NCBI GenBank assembly: GCA_037179515.1
Contig: JAXCGZ010021008.1
Location: 1 to 64,000 of the forward strand
DNA length: 64,000 nucleotides
Direction: 5' to 3'
Source: Halocaridina rubra
Taxonomy: Eukaryota; Arthropoda; Malacostraca; Decapoda; Atyidae
Shown here in pieces: positions 19,831 to 32,200 of this stretch. Each line of letters opens with the position of its first letter. The stretch's first letter is position 1. The notes below the pieces were generated by a model, which saw nothing but the letters and a program-made list of their open reading frames with translations, had not been told where the DNA came from and ran no database searches. The position numbers were made by a program, and so were the translations under genes.

Positions 19831-20750
19831 TGAAAGTGTTATTTGTTAGGTTACGTCGAGGATGGCGTCAAAGTCATTGCTTTTGTCTAATGTGACAATA
19901 AGTGTCCCATGGTGTGTCCTGGCTAAATTAATTTGTTAGGTCTGTAAGTAGGGTGTTTGTGGAGTGGAATAGAGTGAAACGAGGTTATGATGGGGCTGAG
20001 GAAATGAGATGTGTAATATATTGCAGTGTTAGTTGTTCAGTGACTATAGATAAATGAAGAGTAGTGTAATGGGACTATGTGAATAGGGTAGTGTGGAGTT
20101 TCTGTTGGGTTTGGAGATTGTGATAAAGACACTATGCATCCCGATGTTGTGTATTTTGGCTTGACTAATTGTAATCTGATATGTCAGTGAATGCTTGTAT
20201 GTCTTTTTGACCCTGAGGTGCGAGTTACTTGTATTATCTGGGGCCACAGGCGGATGAGTGCTCGAGATGGTTGATTGTGTGCTTTGTAGTATATACAGAC
20301 ATTTTTGTAACCAACTTTCAAACTAAATTGACAATAACTAAATGATTATCTGTAACGTTGTGCATGATAGTGTTTTGCTTTCACTCTAGAGTAATTATAG
20401 TAATACGAGTAATGCTGCTAGTTTTCAGATGCATTGTAAGGTTTGCAAGTAGAATTTTATTTGTTCATTACTTAAGGGACACAAGAATCTGCATAGTCTT
20501 AGAACCAATTTTATACTTCTGCTTGGTTCTGGGAAAAATGTTTAGACTTAATATAGTTGGTCACGAAGTTAAGAGACAGTTTTAAGTCTTTTAATACGGA
20601 AGAGTATTTAAAATTTTGCTGACTTTGGAGATAAAAGTCATGTGTTCGTGTTTATAGAATCTATCAGATCCGATTGCCATTGTATTGTGTATGGATGCCA
20701 TTTCAGATAATGAAAGCAATACGAGAAAAGGACTCTCTGCTCATTATTTA
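19831..20750. other. Intergenic, no feature recognised
   Basis: Moderately AT-rich sequence. The short frames here (for example 20358-20585) have no recognisable motifs. Confidence 0.5.
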
Positions 20751-20751
20751 T

Positions 20752-20852
20752 TCACTCAGAGTAACGATCATTATCTTCCAAAACCAAAGTCTTTGCATGA
20801 AGGCACCGTCCTAGCTCTTGCTATAAAAGGGAGTCTGTGATGTAAAACCAAT
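20752..20852 (+). mobile_element. SINE-A, diverged 3' half
   Basis: CACTCAGAGTAACGATCATT through AAAGGGAGTCTGTGATGTAA. Many substitutions mark an old copy. Confidence 0.7.
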
Positions 20853-20905
20853 CGCATGTAAAAATTAGTTCTCCTCTTTATATCTGCAGAGGTAACAGAG
20901 ACGAT

Positions 20906-20994
20906 GAATAAGAAACGTCGTATTCCGCGAGAGAAGACGGCATCCGTCTTATTGCACTTGCAATACCTTCACTGCAGTGGTGAGTTTCTTATTC
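20906..20994. other. Multi-hairpin (cloverleaf-like) inverted-repeat segment
   Basis: A closing stem pairs GAATAAGAAAC (20906-20916) with GTTTCTTATTC (20984-20994), an 11-bp perfect match. Inside are AAGACGG-CAT-CCGTCTT (20934-20950), ATTGCA-CT-TGCAAT (20951-20964) and the perfect palindrome CACTGCAGTG (20970-20979). The inverted repeats are symmetric, so the strand cannot be decided. It could be a structured RNA gene or the remains of a small foldback element. No tRNA, snRNA or snoRNA signature fits. Confidence 0.6.
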
Positions 20995-21421
20995 GTACGC
21001 CTTGCTCGGTTTCATAAAATCCGTAACATTAATGACACATACCTCTGCATACCATTTTATCATTTATGTTCACTAATATATGAATAATTTCATGCACTTG
21101 TTTATCAAATTACAATATTGGAGTATTAAAGAATAGTACTGTACTGTAAAGGACAGAAACACTACATCAATAAAGAACTGAGCCACAAAAATGGTGATCA
21201 ACAAACAAGAACCTTTTGTCCCGAAAATTCAAGTGACGACCACTGACATGAGAAATAGTGAAACTTTTAGGGAGGAATATATTGGATATGAAAGTTATTT
21301 GATATCAGTGAAAAAGAGAAATTGACTGCACTTTATAACCTCTTTGTCGCCAAATGGTTCCCCTGCTGGTGCCATCTCCTCTATAGCCTTTGACTTTTTC
21401 CAGCTGGGCTATTGCATATCT

Positions 21422-21423
<2 letters not shown>

Positions 21424-21470
<47 letters not shown>
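21424..21470. repeat. (AAT)n microsatellite
   Basis: An AAT run that the SINE-A copy at 21471-21668 entered; AAT units also follow the SINE. Confidence 0.93.
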
Positions 21471-21473
<3 letters not shown>

Positions 21474-21668
21474 TTCCGGTTTTACCTCACAGAATCCCTT
21501 TTCTACCAAGGGCTAGGATGGTTGCCTTCTTTCAAAGGACTTGTTTTGGCAGATGTAATCGTTACCCTGAGTGCATGCCCTTGCTAACCTCAGACCATGA
21601 CGGGGCGCGAACCCTTGACCTGACGCCTCAGAGTCGCGGACGCTACCGCTTGAGCCACGGTGACTACA
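21471..21668 (-). mobile_element. SINE-A, full-length copy inside (AAT)n
   Basis: Complete from GTTCCGGTTTTACCTCACAG to CTTGAGCCACGGTGACTAC, in minus orientation. (AAT)n lies on both sides, so any target duplication is hidden in the repeat. Confidence 0.9.
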
Positions 21669-21699
21669 ATAATAATAATAATAATGACAGTAATAAAAA

Positions 21700-23880
21700 A
21701 TGGTCTTAGAATATATTATGATTCCTTTGTTTTTTGTCTATGTAAAGGATGTGCTGTCTGCTCTGCAATGTATGCATAGTAGCCATAGCAAGAGAAATAT
21801 GACTATCATTTATATTTTTGTAGTGTTAGTATAATTTACGAATCATTTAGTTTTTTATTGTATTCATTGTGGATATGATTTATAGCATAAACATTATGCC
21901 TTATACAGTATTAATCTTTCTTTGTTATGATTAAGGAGTATGGGGTTACTGCTGTGAGAATATAAATAATTTATTGGAATAAATATCACAAAGACATAAG
22001 CACAACTACTCAAACTGCGCGATTTCGGCTCGTGTATCTAACTTAAGTCAACCATTGCTCGTAAAGGTAGCTGTTCGTATACCGTTTTATGCGTCAGTGT
22101 TAATCCCTATTATGGTGTGGACTAACAGTTTTGAGCTATAAGGGAGTTAATGCTGGATTCTGCCCTTTCTAGTACCCTGTGGTGAGCTCCAACACGAGGT
22201 TGTCACTACCCAAGTCCCTTTCTCTAACTGCTGGGGTATCCACTGACAGTTAATCACTACATAAAACAAAGTATACAGAATTAATGAATTTTGACACAGT
22301 AGTAATAATGTAATAATACAGTACATTACAGTAATACACACATTAATGCATAGGTAGATAATGGATAGGTTTTTGTTCGTATATGTGAATGTTCCTAACT
22401 CGGTTCTCTGTAAGTAGGGGAGTTCAGTACCAAGCCCTGCAATATGTGTACGTACATCAAGATATTTATATTTATTATTACAGAAGTAAAAACTATTTAT
22501 TTACATCTTGTAGATTATTCTATACCATATGACAATAGAGCTTTTTCTGTGATGACATACAAACATACATAACACTGCTCAAGCAGTCTTTCAAGTATAG
22601 TTGTGTATGAATTGACCACTATATGATCAATGCTAGTGTTTATTCTAGTTCTTACAGTGTGATATTGCATAATCTCTGGATTGGATGTCAAGAAGTTTGT
22701 GTTTTTTGACGAGACTTAAATGCATTTCCTCATTACCATGACATGAAGTTGGATTCACTGGAGCAAGCTGTATGGTAAGTATGGTTTTCTTGCATTATTG
22801 CACTTTTTTTTTCTTTTTACTGGTCAGAGGATGTAAGGTTTGTTTATTGTCTCAAATATATCTTAATACCTCAGAGCTAGGCATGGATTTCCATCAAACT
22901 TGATAGAAGAGGAAGAGCAGCGACCAGGATTTAGGCTAGTGAATAATTTTAGCTCTCCTAAATGTAGCTATGTACGAATACTGACCTCATCTGGCCTAGA
23001 CATTAAGAAAACATTGAGATGAAGAAAAAGTAGGAGTTTAAGGACAAGGCAGAAATAAGAGATTGATTCTTCTCTTGCTTGGCTTTACCTTTATAACCTT
23101 ATTTTCGAAAGTCACTCTTTTTATTTACATCATGATAATCTTGAGGGTTGCCTCCAGGTTGGCTAATGGTCTCTGCAGGAGACTTTTAAGATATGAATAA
23201 TATCTTGAGAATAAGGTTACATAGTTTGGACCATCAGTTACATATAAATAAAAAATATTAGCATTGTGTATTTTAAAAATATTTAAATAACAGCTTAAAT
23301 TGGTAGGTCAAGTGCCTTGCCTTTTGAATGATTAACTCTAGAGCTGTCCTTGCATTATTTTTCTTTTACAATGTCTAAATATTTAAGTTTGCACTAGCAG
23401 TCACCAAATGGGAGATAGAGAAATTAGACCTTATGGATATTCTATATACACAGTATATAGATGTGCTCATATACCTCTGGGATTAGAGGAGTGTTACAGA
23501 ACTGTACTCACAAAAGTTACAGAAGGGGCTTCCCCAGTTACTCTGTGGATGACCCAAACAGGGTGGTTGGCAGCCCATTATCACTTAGGAGCTAAGAGGA
23601 ATGATTAAGGCATATTAGCTTATAGCAAATATGCGTGCTTTGAACTCAGCCACCCTACAAGGGGTATTGCGGCCATTTTATATGAATGAATGATAAAATC
23701 CTTATTACCAGATTGATATTCTATATCCAAGTTTATTTTCAGGTTTTAATCCGCCTCCTCACTCTCCGTTAAAAGTCTACACTCTACAGTGATTTAAGAA
23801 GTTTCTGCATTTTACCTCGCAATGCATTTGAAGCCGCCACGTGGAACTGAAGCTCAAGATGAATATAGGAACTCTGTAGA
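21700..23880. other. Intergenic, no gene recognised
   Basis: About 2.2 kb of AT-rich sequence without convincing frames. A degraded family A fragment lies at about 22960-23060 (GACCTCATCTGGCCTAGAC). Confidence 0.5.
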
Positions 23881-23882
23881 TA

Positions 23883-24080
23883 TAAAAGTGGCCACCGTGG
23901 TACTCTGGTAGCCCTTACAACTTTGATGCATCAGGTCGAGGGTTCATGACACGCCACGATCTGAGGTTGGAAAGGGCATTCACTCTGGGTAATGGTCAGT
24001 TGCCTAAACCAAAATCCCTTGCAAAAGGCACCTTCCTAGCCCTTAGTAGAAAAGGGGAGTCTGTGACATAAATACTGTTT
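23883..24080 (+). mobile_element. SINE-A, old diverged copy
   Basis: The head GTGGCCACCGTGGTACTCTG, then CAGGTCGAGGGTTC, the body GGGCATTCACTCTGGGTAAT, and a tail AGTCTGTGACATAAA. Many substitutions have accumulated, including in the A box. Confidence 0.75.
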
Positions 24081-24759
24081 TGTTTTTTTTTTAATCAATT
24101 TCTGATGGGTTAATAGTCCTTTAAGTACATTAATCCAAAATATTTATCCTAAGTGAATTGTTGATGTGGGTTTGTCTGTATGTAGATATTATTTTATGAT
24201 TTTCAGGATATCACAGAAGAGTTCTACATGAAGGTAAGGTTGTATGGATTAGACAGATTAACTGTGTTCGATCAAAATGACATTGGTTGTTTTAGGAAGC
24301 AAGCAAAATGTTGCAAGAGTTAATGATTTTCTTAGTCTTATATTTTTATATACAGTATTGGCAAATGTTTTGGGTACCTTGATTGTTTTTTTTTGCAGGA
24401 CAAACCAATATTGAACTTCGAATTTCATTTAGGTTATTGTAGAATATCATATCAATATTTTCCATTGAACTTCAAATATGATTATACAGAACCTTAAAAC
24501 AATATTTTTTATTGGATTTCATGTAGATTTTTGTTGGACATTCAATCAGTATTATTCCATTGGATATTATATGGGCATTTCAAGTGGCAGAACATATAAA
24601 GCAGACTGTTTTTAAAGATTGAATATCGAGAAAGTATTTTATCTGCTTTTATAAAATTACATATGTAGTAAAGCTCTTTTACATCACTTTTGATCTTGAA
24701 ATAGCTTGAGTATGTATTTATATATCACATTCGTCTCTGTAGAGCATTATCTTTGCATT

Positions 24760-24957
24760 GTAGTCACCGTGGCTCAAACGGTAGCGTCCACGACTGCGAG
24801 ACGTCAGGTCGAGGGTTCGCGCCCCGTCACGGTCTGAGGTTAGCAAGGGCATGCACTCAGGGTAACGATTACATCTGCCAAAACAAGTCCTTAGCAAGAA
24901 GGCAACCGTCCTAGCCCTTGGTTGATAAGGGAATCCGTGACGTAAAACCGGAACAAC
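24760..24957 (+). mobile_element. SINE-A, full-length copy with perfect 19-bp target duplication
   Basis: AGAGCATTATCTTTGCATT occurs at 24741-24759 and again at 24958-24976, immediately outside the SINE ends. This fixes the element as about 198 bp, beginning GTAGTCACCGTGGCTCAAAC and ending GTAAAACCGGAACAAC, and shows LINE-type target-primed insertion. Confidence 0.95.
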
Positions 24958-24979
24958 AGAGCATTATCTTTGCATTAAG

Positions 24980-26640
24980 TCAGGCCACCATAGCTTAATC
25001 CATTAATATAGTTATGCAGTCCAAAGTTATCCTTTAAGAGCAACTATAAATTTTAGGTTAATGATCATGGCTAGAAATAGAAGAATTATATTATTTAGGC
25101 AGCAGGCATTGTTTATAGTCTGCAGATGAAGAAGTCAAGAAGTGCCGGTGAGGTAACTTACCATGTTTTCAAGAGGTAGGTTTATTATTGCATATTCAAC
25201 TATTGAAGGGCTTTAATGTTTTGAGGGCTATTTTAGCAGTGTGTTAATAGGGTTTTGTGAAGCTAAAAGGGCATTGTCCTTTAGCTTATGAATTGTGCCT
25301 TTGGGCATCCAGTTATTAGCTGCAATTTGCCATGAAGGGAGACCAGGACTGTAGGCTTGTCTGGTAACTGTGTCTTGTACTGGTGCTCTCTTAAGAATTA
25401 TGCACTGCCGGGAGGGATAAATGAATACGTGATAGACTCATGGATCAAGGTGTAAAATGGGTCAATTCCCTGGTTTTGCAGTCTGTGTAGTCTTGATATT
25501 GGCGTATGGTAGGAGGCTGGCCCAAACCCCGACTTGAAGACTCTGGCTAAGACTGAGGTTAGTCTTGAGGAATTCGCCATACGTTTTCTGTCTAGTTTAC
25601 CCGATCGGCTTGGCATACGGTTACGTTGAGTTCATAATGCAAGGAAAGAAACACGGGGACAGTCTGCTATGCCTGCCCTGTGTGGCATAGTGTTAAGTGA
25701 AGGCTGCGAACGCTCTTGGGCACAAAACTTGTTTGCCATTTTAAACGGATCATATACAGAGGTTTTGAATACCCCAGTTTTTGTAAATGTAATTTTAGTG
25801 AATCCAATATTGAACTATTGTAATGACTTTCAATTTTGTGGGTAGGCTAGCATCGATATCATGTTGATATGCCAGGCTGTTTTAACTTGTAAGGCTAAAA
25901 TTAATGACAGTATGAAGGCATTTAAAGGTAATTACTTATTAGCTTCAGATTTGTGCTTTATTTATGTGGTCCTTAGAGAGTTTATAGTTGAATGACTGTA
26001 TTTTTATAATGTAATTTTTTTCTTTATTCCCAGCCACAGACTTATCATATTTAAAATCTATGCAGTGAATATACTTATCATTAATAAGTGTTAGCAATAT
26101 GAAAAGAATTCCATTTCTTGCTTCTCATCCATTTCAACCTTGGAAAAAACATTCTCCTTTCCTGTGCCGTTTGTACGGATGCCAAACATTTTCTTTGATA
26201 TTTCGTTCTCTGATAAGCTTTACGACGTCTCATCTTCTCATTCAGAAATTTTTCTAATGGCTGGGCCTCTGATACAGAAAACATTAAATGAAGATCTCTC
26301 TATCTTGAATGACAAGAATAGATATATCATTAGAAAATTCCTAATTTTATAATCACGTCAGTCAAAACTTCTATTCATTGCAGCAATGACAGGCCGGGTA
26401 AGCATAAGTCTTTCTACCTTAATTTTCCTGTTCCAGTTGTGGCATCCCTGCTAAGATCATGAGGATATAAAGTTCGTTCAGAAGAAAGGTAAGCAACATT
26501 CTCATATCTGCCAGAATTGAGGATAAAAATACAAAATAAGTAACTTGCAAATGGGATAAGTTAAAAATGCCTTCATTCTTGCACTTTATACCATTTAGTT
26601 TTATAAATTCTAGGTTTGGCTTTGAATATAATGAAGTCAT
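24980..26640. other. Intergenic, no gene recognised
   Basis: About 1.7 kb. A 72-codon minus frame at 25398-25616 has no motif I know. Confidence 0.45.
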
Positions 26641-26649
26641 GGCAATTCT

Positions 26650-26912
26650 TATGTAAGTGGCCTATGGTACTAGCCATCCATTGCTATACGACAGCTGAAG
26701 GTCTTTGAGACTAAAATATGAATGTCATAGACCGTTCCATGTTATGTCTTCCTTCATTTACAGATCCTTTTCTATGCTTATGTCTACACAGACTATTCTT
26801 GCTTATTCATTACACATCAATTATTATCCTTTCACATCTGACAAGTCATCACTCCCTATCAGTTTCTCTTTGCTTTATGTTTCTTCGTGACCAGACCCGA
26901 TGAAGTCTAGTA
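26650..26912 (-). repeat. Dispersed repeat family A, diverged copy
   Basis: The complement of family A from CCATTGCTATACGACAGC to GACCAGACCCGATGAAG, including TCACATCTGACAAGTCATCA. Confidence 0.75.
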
Positions 26913-26997
26913 CTGGTGTCGCGCTCTGGCTAGTGGCTGTATCAAAAAAGCACCTGTGTTAACTTTGTGGTTCAGGATGAAAAAGTTTTTACATATA

Positions 26998-27515
26998 CAG
27001 TGTTCCCCCCCCTTATCGCAGTATTTCGGTTCCGGGACCCGGTGCATACCAGGAAAACCGCGGAGTAGGATCAGCCTATATGTACATAGATATTTTAATG
27101 TATTTTTACGTTTACACTGTATAAACCCTCCCTGTACTGTTAACAAACCACCCTTTACTTCATAAATAACAGCATGCAACGTATATATATAAGAATGATA
27201 GATAAAATTACGGTGAATGAAGTGGTAATTACATGACATACTCATGTACATAGGTATTTTACAATTATTTTTACGTTTACGTATTGTATAAACCCTCCCT
27301 GCACTGTTAAAAAAACACCCTTTACATTATAAATGACAGCAAGCAACGTAAATTTACATATTCAATAAAAAAATTTAAATACTGAAATTTTTTTTTTCTT
27401 CAAAATTTTAATATTTTTGCGTATACTCATAAAATAAAATAATTTATACAAAAAAAAAAAAAAATGATACAGTGAGAACGCAAACCAAGAAACGCGATAC
27501 AGGGGGGGAACACTG
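26998..27515. mobile_element. 518-bp non-autonomous TIR element flanked by TA
   Basis: Terminal inverted repeats of about 14 bp (CAGTGTTCCCCCCC at the left, GGGGGGGAACACTG at the right) are each flanked by TA (26996-26997 and 27516-27517). A TA target and a CAGT start fit Tc1/mariner, probably pogo/Tigger-like, by knowledge of the superfamily. The left end continues CTTATCGCAGTATTTCGG and the right end carries CGCGATACAGGG. There is no transposase frame. The interior holds two direct copies of a ~105-bp segment (about 27082-27180 and 27246-27355). Confidence 0.8.
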
Positions 27516-27697
27516 TATGTATCAACGCCTTACTGGAAAGGGAGATCTCTGTAATAATGTCTACAGTCATTCCTGTTACGGCAAAGGAATAGGAGAAAAA
27601 TAATTACAAACTTAATAGCTTTTCCTTAAAAATGTAAAATATATTCACAAAAAACTGTTATAATTAAGCCTTTTAACAATTACCGTACATCAGACTT

Positions 27698-27811
27698 TCA
27701 GTTCTTTGAGGCATCAGGGGTATCAATCCATTCAGGGTTCCAAAAGTTTTTGGGGGTGTTTGAGACTGGATTATGTTTGCTCCGATGTTTAGAACATTTA
27801 TTCATTAGTCT
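27698..27811 (-). CDS. RBBP8: CtIP homologue, last exon
   Basis: Acceptor TTCTTCATTTACAG. It encodes [20 protein letters not shown], then [17 protein letters not shown] and a TGA stop. CSxHR together with NTPxNFW is the invariant C-terminal signature of CtIP. The TP dipeptides are candidate kinase sites by analogy. Confidence 0.92.
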   Translation of the reverse strand, partial: RLMNKCSKHRSKHNPVSNTPKNFWNPEWIDTPDASKN

Positions 27812-28411
27812 CTGTAAATGAAGAAAAGAAAAGTTTTCATAGTAAAGTACGAGTATACATCTAATAGAGAAGAATGTTTTCATCTGATTGTAGACCTTGT
27901 GCTTTCTTAAATGTAAAATTCACAGGGAGTACCTAGAGTTAGACCTGTAAAGTTAGAAAAATACCAGAAGTATCATGTGTGTAGAAGTGCATTTCAAAGC
28001 CGTTCCTTCAACCATATGGATACTGCAAAAAATCTGGGGAAATATGAAATTAAAACACCTGAAATATATTCAACAGAAAACGATATTAATATATAGGAAT
28101 AAATAATTAGAAAAAGGAGCATCTTAAGGAGATCGTGCATATATTTATGGGATAATATAATTAAAGTGGGATGTAAAACCTATGTATCAAATGGATGGGT
28201 TACCGTTGCAAATGCACGATTCTAGGTCTTCCTTTAGTTACAGTTCTCTTTATAAGCCTACATCAACACCTAATGTTCTCTGATATTAGTTAAACATCTC
28301 TTATCCCCCCCTCACACCTGACAAGTCACAACACTCCCCACCTCTGTTTCTCTTGCTTCACATTTTCTTCATGCCCAAGACAAATGAGGGCAATTTTGTT
28401 TGCCTGTGCTG

Positions 28412-28495
<84 letters not shown>

Positions 28496-29108
28496 TGTAT
28501 GTATGTATGTATGTATGTATGTATGTATGTATGTATGTATGTATGTATGTATGTATGTATGTATGTGATTACCTAATTGTGATTACCTAATTGTGTTTAC
28601 GGGAAAGAGCCCAAAGCTCGTATCTTCCCGTCTCCTGATCGGTTCCATTTTTAGACTTAGTGATACTTATCATACCTGTCCTTAAAACTATGGATTGAGG
28701 TAGCATTAACCACCTCCTCGCTTAGCGAATTCCAATTATCAACTACTCTTACACTGAAAAAGTATTTCCTTACATCCTGCAAACAAGTTTTCTTCCGAAG
28801 CTTCAAACTATGACCTCTAGTTCTAGAGCCAGCCATATCGAAATATCGATCCCTATCCACTCTATCATAACCATGAAGGAATTTAAAGACTGTCACCATA
28901 TCCCCCCTTACTCTTGTATGTATGTATGTATGTATGTATGTATGTATGTATGTATGTATGTATGTATGTATGTATGTATGTATGTATGTATGTATGTATG
29001 TATGTATGTATGTATGTATGTATGTATGTATGTATGTATGTATGTATGTATGTATGTATGTATGTATGTATGTATGTATGTATGTATGTATGTATGTATG
29101 TATGTATG

Positions 29109-29203
<95 letters not shown>

Positions 29204-32200
29204 ATTCCACTCTCCATAAGTAAAGGAGAAGGCATACTTTCCAGAATCCCTCTTTAAAATTTGTCATCCATAACCAAAAGCTCATGGTCAAAACTGCAAG
29301 ACAAAAATACTTCTGATATGGTATGAATTCCTCCAATAGCAATAATCATTCAAGAGACTGACTTAAGTCAATTCAAATTCATAATGGTAAAAAGCATGCG
29401 TCAAAAGGGCAGTTTGCTAGCAAACAAGAGGCAGGTATGAGTAAGATGGGTTGAGGATTAAAAGGAATTTTTCAATGTGGATGATGAGAAAGAGGCTATG
29501 AACGGACATGTGGGAGAAGTCAGGAGATATTTTCTGATAAATAAGGAGAGTGATAAGGTATTTACGACAGAGAATGTTAAAGTGGCATTGAAAGAAATGA
29601 AAACTTGTAAGTAACCAAAGGGTGTCGGTTTAAATGCCTATCAAATGGCGGAGAGTGGTTGTTTAGAAGGATGAATGCATGGTTTGATTCATCCATCTCC
29701 TTTAGACTGGGCATTATGATTCTTGTGTATATAAGTAAAATATCAAAGTACAAGGAAACTAAACACCATTATAATGCACCTTAAAAATGTGTCTACATGT
29801 TCGTTTTGGTTTTACGTCACGGACTCCCTTTTATCAAGGGGTAGGACGGTTGTCTCCTTGTGAAGGACTTGTTTTGGCAGATGTAATCGCTACCCTGAGT
29901 GCATGCCCTTGCTAACCTCAGACCGTGACAGGGCGCAAACCCTCGACCTGACACCTCAGAGTGGCGGACGCAACCGCTTGAGCCACAGTGACTACAATAA
30001 TATATGTATCTACATATATTAAGAAAATATTCCACTACTTCTATGAATATTAGCTTTTGAAACTCTGCAAGGTTTACAGCATAAGTTACATACTGCTTTA
30101 CCTGGAAAGGCTGTATTTAGATACAGTTAAGGCTTTATGAATAAACATTAACTTAAGATCTAAATAAAAATCTTCCTTATGATCTTCAAGTCCCTCAAAG
30201 GATGTACTTTTTACATATTTATATATTTTTATTGGCGTATGTTAGAAACTTTGTGAATTATGGGACAAGACAAATGTATATAGAACTGTACCTTCTTTTC
30301 CTCAGGATCAAAAGTAAGACCTTCATACCACTTTTTACATTCATGGCATGACCAACCCTCTAACTGTCTTCTGGTGGCTTTTTTCCGAACGACATCATGG
30401 CAATAAGCATAAGATGGCTCCTTATCTCTGGCGGGAACGATATCAAAGCTAAAGGAGAGAAAAGCTGTTGATATATTTGTGCTTAATTCAGATGTTCTTT
30501 ATATCATATTAAAATAGAGTACAAAAACTTTCTGTAGAAAATCTGCAGCTAAAATCTAAACTCTGATAATGACTTATTTCTGAAGAAAATGTTTCCACAT
30601 TTATTTAAATTACACCAAAACACTACAAGGTAGCAGAATATGTTTTATGATGAGCTAGATACACTCAATATCATTAAAACATTTTAAGAAGTGAAAGAAT
30701 ATTTTTAATAATATTGATTCACTTCTTAAGAAAATCCTTACTCAATAAATATTTAAAAACTAGAAAAACAAGCACAATTTTTTTCTACAATACATCAGAA
30801 AAACTCTCAATATCAATAGAACATTTAGTACTGAAGGAAAATATTACCATCTACAGAGGGGATTTTGGGGTGCCCATACACAGTGCAGTTTGGCCTTGAG
30901 GCCACAGAACAGAAGTGGTTGGATCCTACCAGATTGGATCGTCTATGGGCTGGTTGTGGACCACAACCAGCCCACAGATGATCCAATCTGGTCGAATCCA
31001 ACCACACCTGTCTGCTAATCTCAAGGCCAAATCGCACCATGTAAGAGCATCTTATGATGAACAAATTAAAAATTGGAGAATGGGTATGTAGGCCATTTAA
31101 CACAGGAGTTAAACACATTAGCCCTTGACTCTGATATAAAGAATGCATATCAAGAAATATTTACCTATCTTCAAAGGCAGTTGAAGGCCCCTCTTTCAAA
31201 GCTCTCTTCGGAAACTCATTTTTCTGATGCAGAACAGCATCAAAGTTAGCACTCTTACATGAATTTTTCACATCTTTTTTAAAAGCATTACTTTTAATCG
31301 GTAGAGTTTTATGCTTCTTTAGTCGCATTGGTTGAGTTACAGATTTAGAGAGTTCATTCTGCTGACTACGAACAGGGCTTTCATTTATCTCCGCTATCAC
31401 ATCATCCAGTTTGAGTGTTTTCTCTTTATCACTAAAGGAGTCATCTCTCCTTTTCTTTTTAGTGGGTGTTGTGATGTTGGCATTTGAAGAGAAATGCTTC
31501 CTGGGGCTGCAACTTAATTTTGTAGGGCTACAGGAGTGATTCTTTTCAAGTTTTCTCTTTTTAGCTTTGCCCTCCTCTGGGAGAGAAGGACAAGTTTCCT
31601 TATCTGTTGCATCCTGCGAAGTCTTCTCAACTGATATCTGAACAGATCGTTTCTCATGTGTTTTACATTTTTCTTTACTCTGGAAGACAGGATTAGACTT
31701 CACATGAACAACACCACAATCTGATTTTAAAACCTTATTCAATAATTATTTACTATCATCATTTGACAAGGTAATAGTTTACATCTAAAGAACATGCTAT
31801 GAATCAGGAAATTATAATGAGCAAGCTGGGAAAAGTTATTAGAAATGTAAGTTTATATTGCTTCTCTTACTTTCACAATGCAGCGTAAATACTGAACTTA
31901 TGCTATGCACCAAATACGATTTAGGTGTGTCTAAATTTCAACTTGACAAACTTTTCTAATATGCAAACCAGCAGGGTAGCCACAAATGAACAAAAAAAGG
32001 GAGATAACAGGGCTCTATTATAGCTTACCTAATCGATCAATGCCTTGTGAGAAAAAAAATTCACTTATGAATTCAAAATTAAAATATGCAGACATCTAAA
32101 ATACTGTATATATATATATTACATATAACACAATGTAAATATTTCTAACAAAGATATGAAACTCAATATATCTGGTATTCCAACAGCATCACTGGCAACA

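Noticed and set aside
20949..20960. Similarity of TATTGCACTTG to the start of miR-92-family microRNAs
   Set aside because: The match stops after 11 bases. The segment pairs with itself as a short palindrome instead of lying in one arm of a precursor hairpin.
25398..25616. 72-codon minus frame as a gene
   Set aside because: No recognisable motif, splice support or compositional signal beyond an open frame of chance length.
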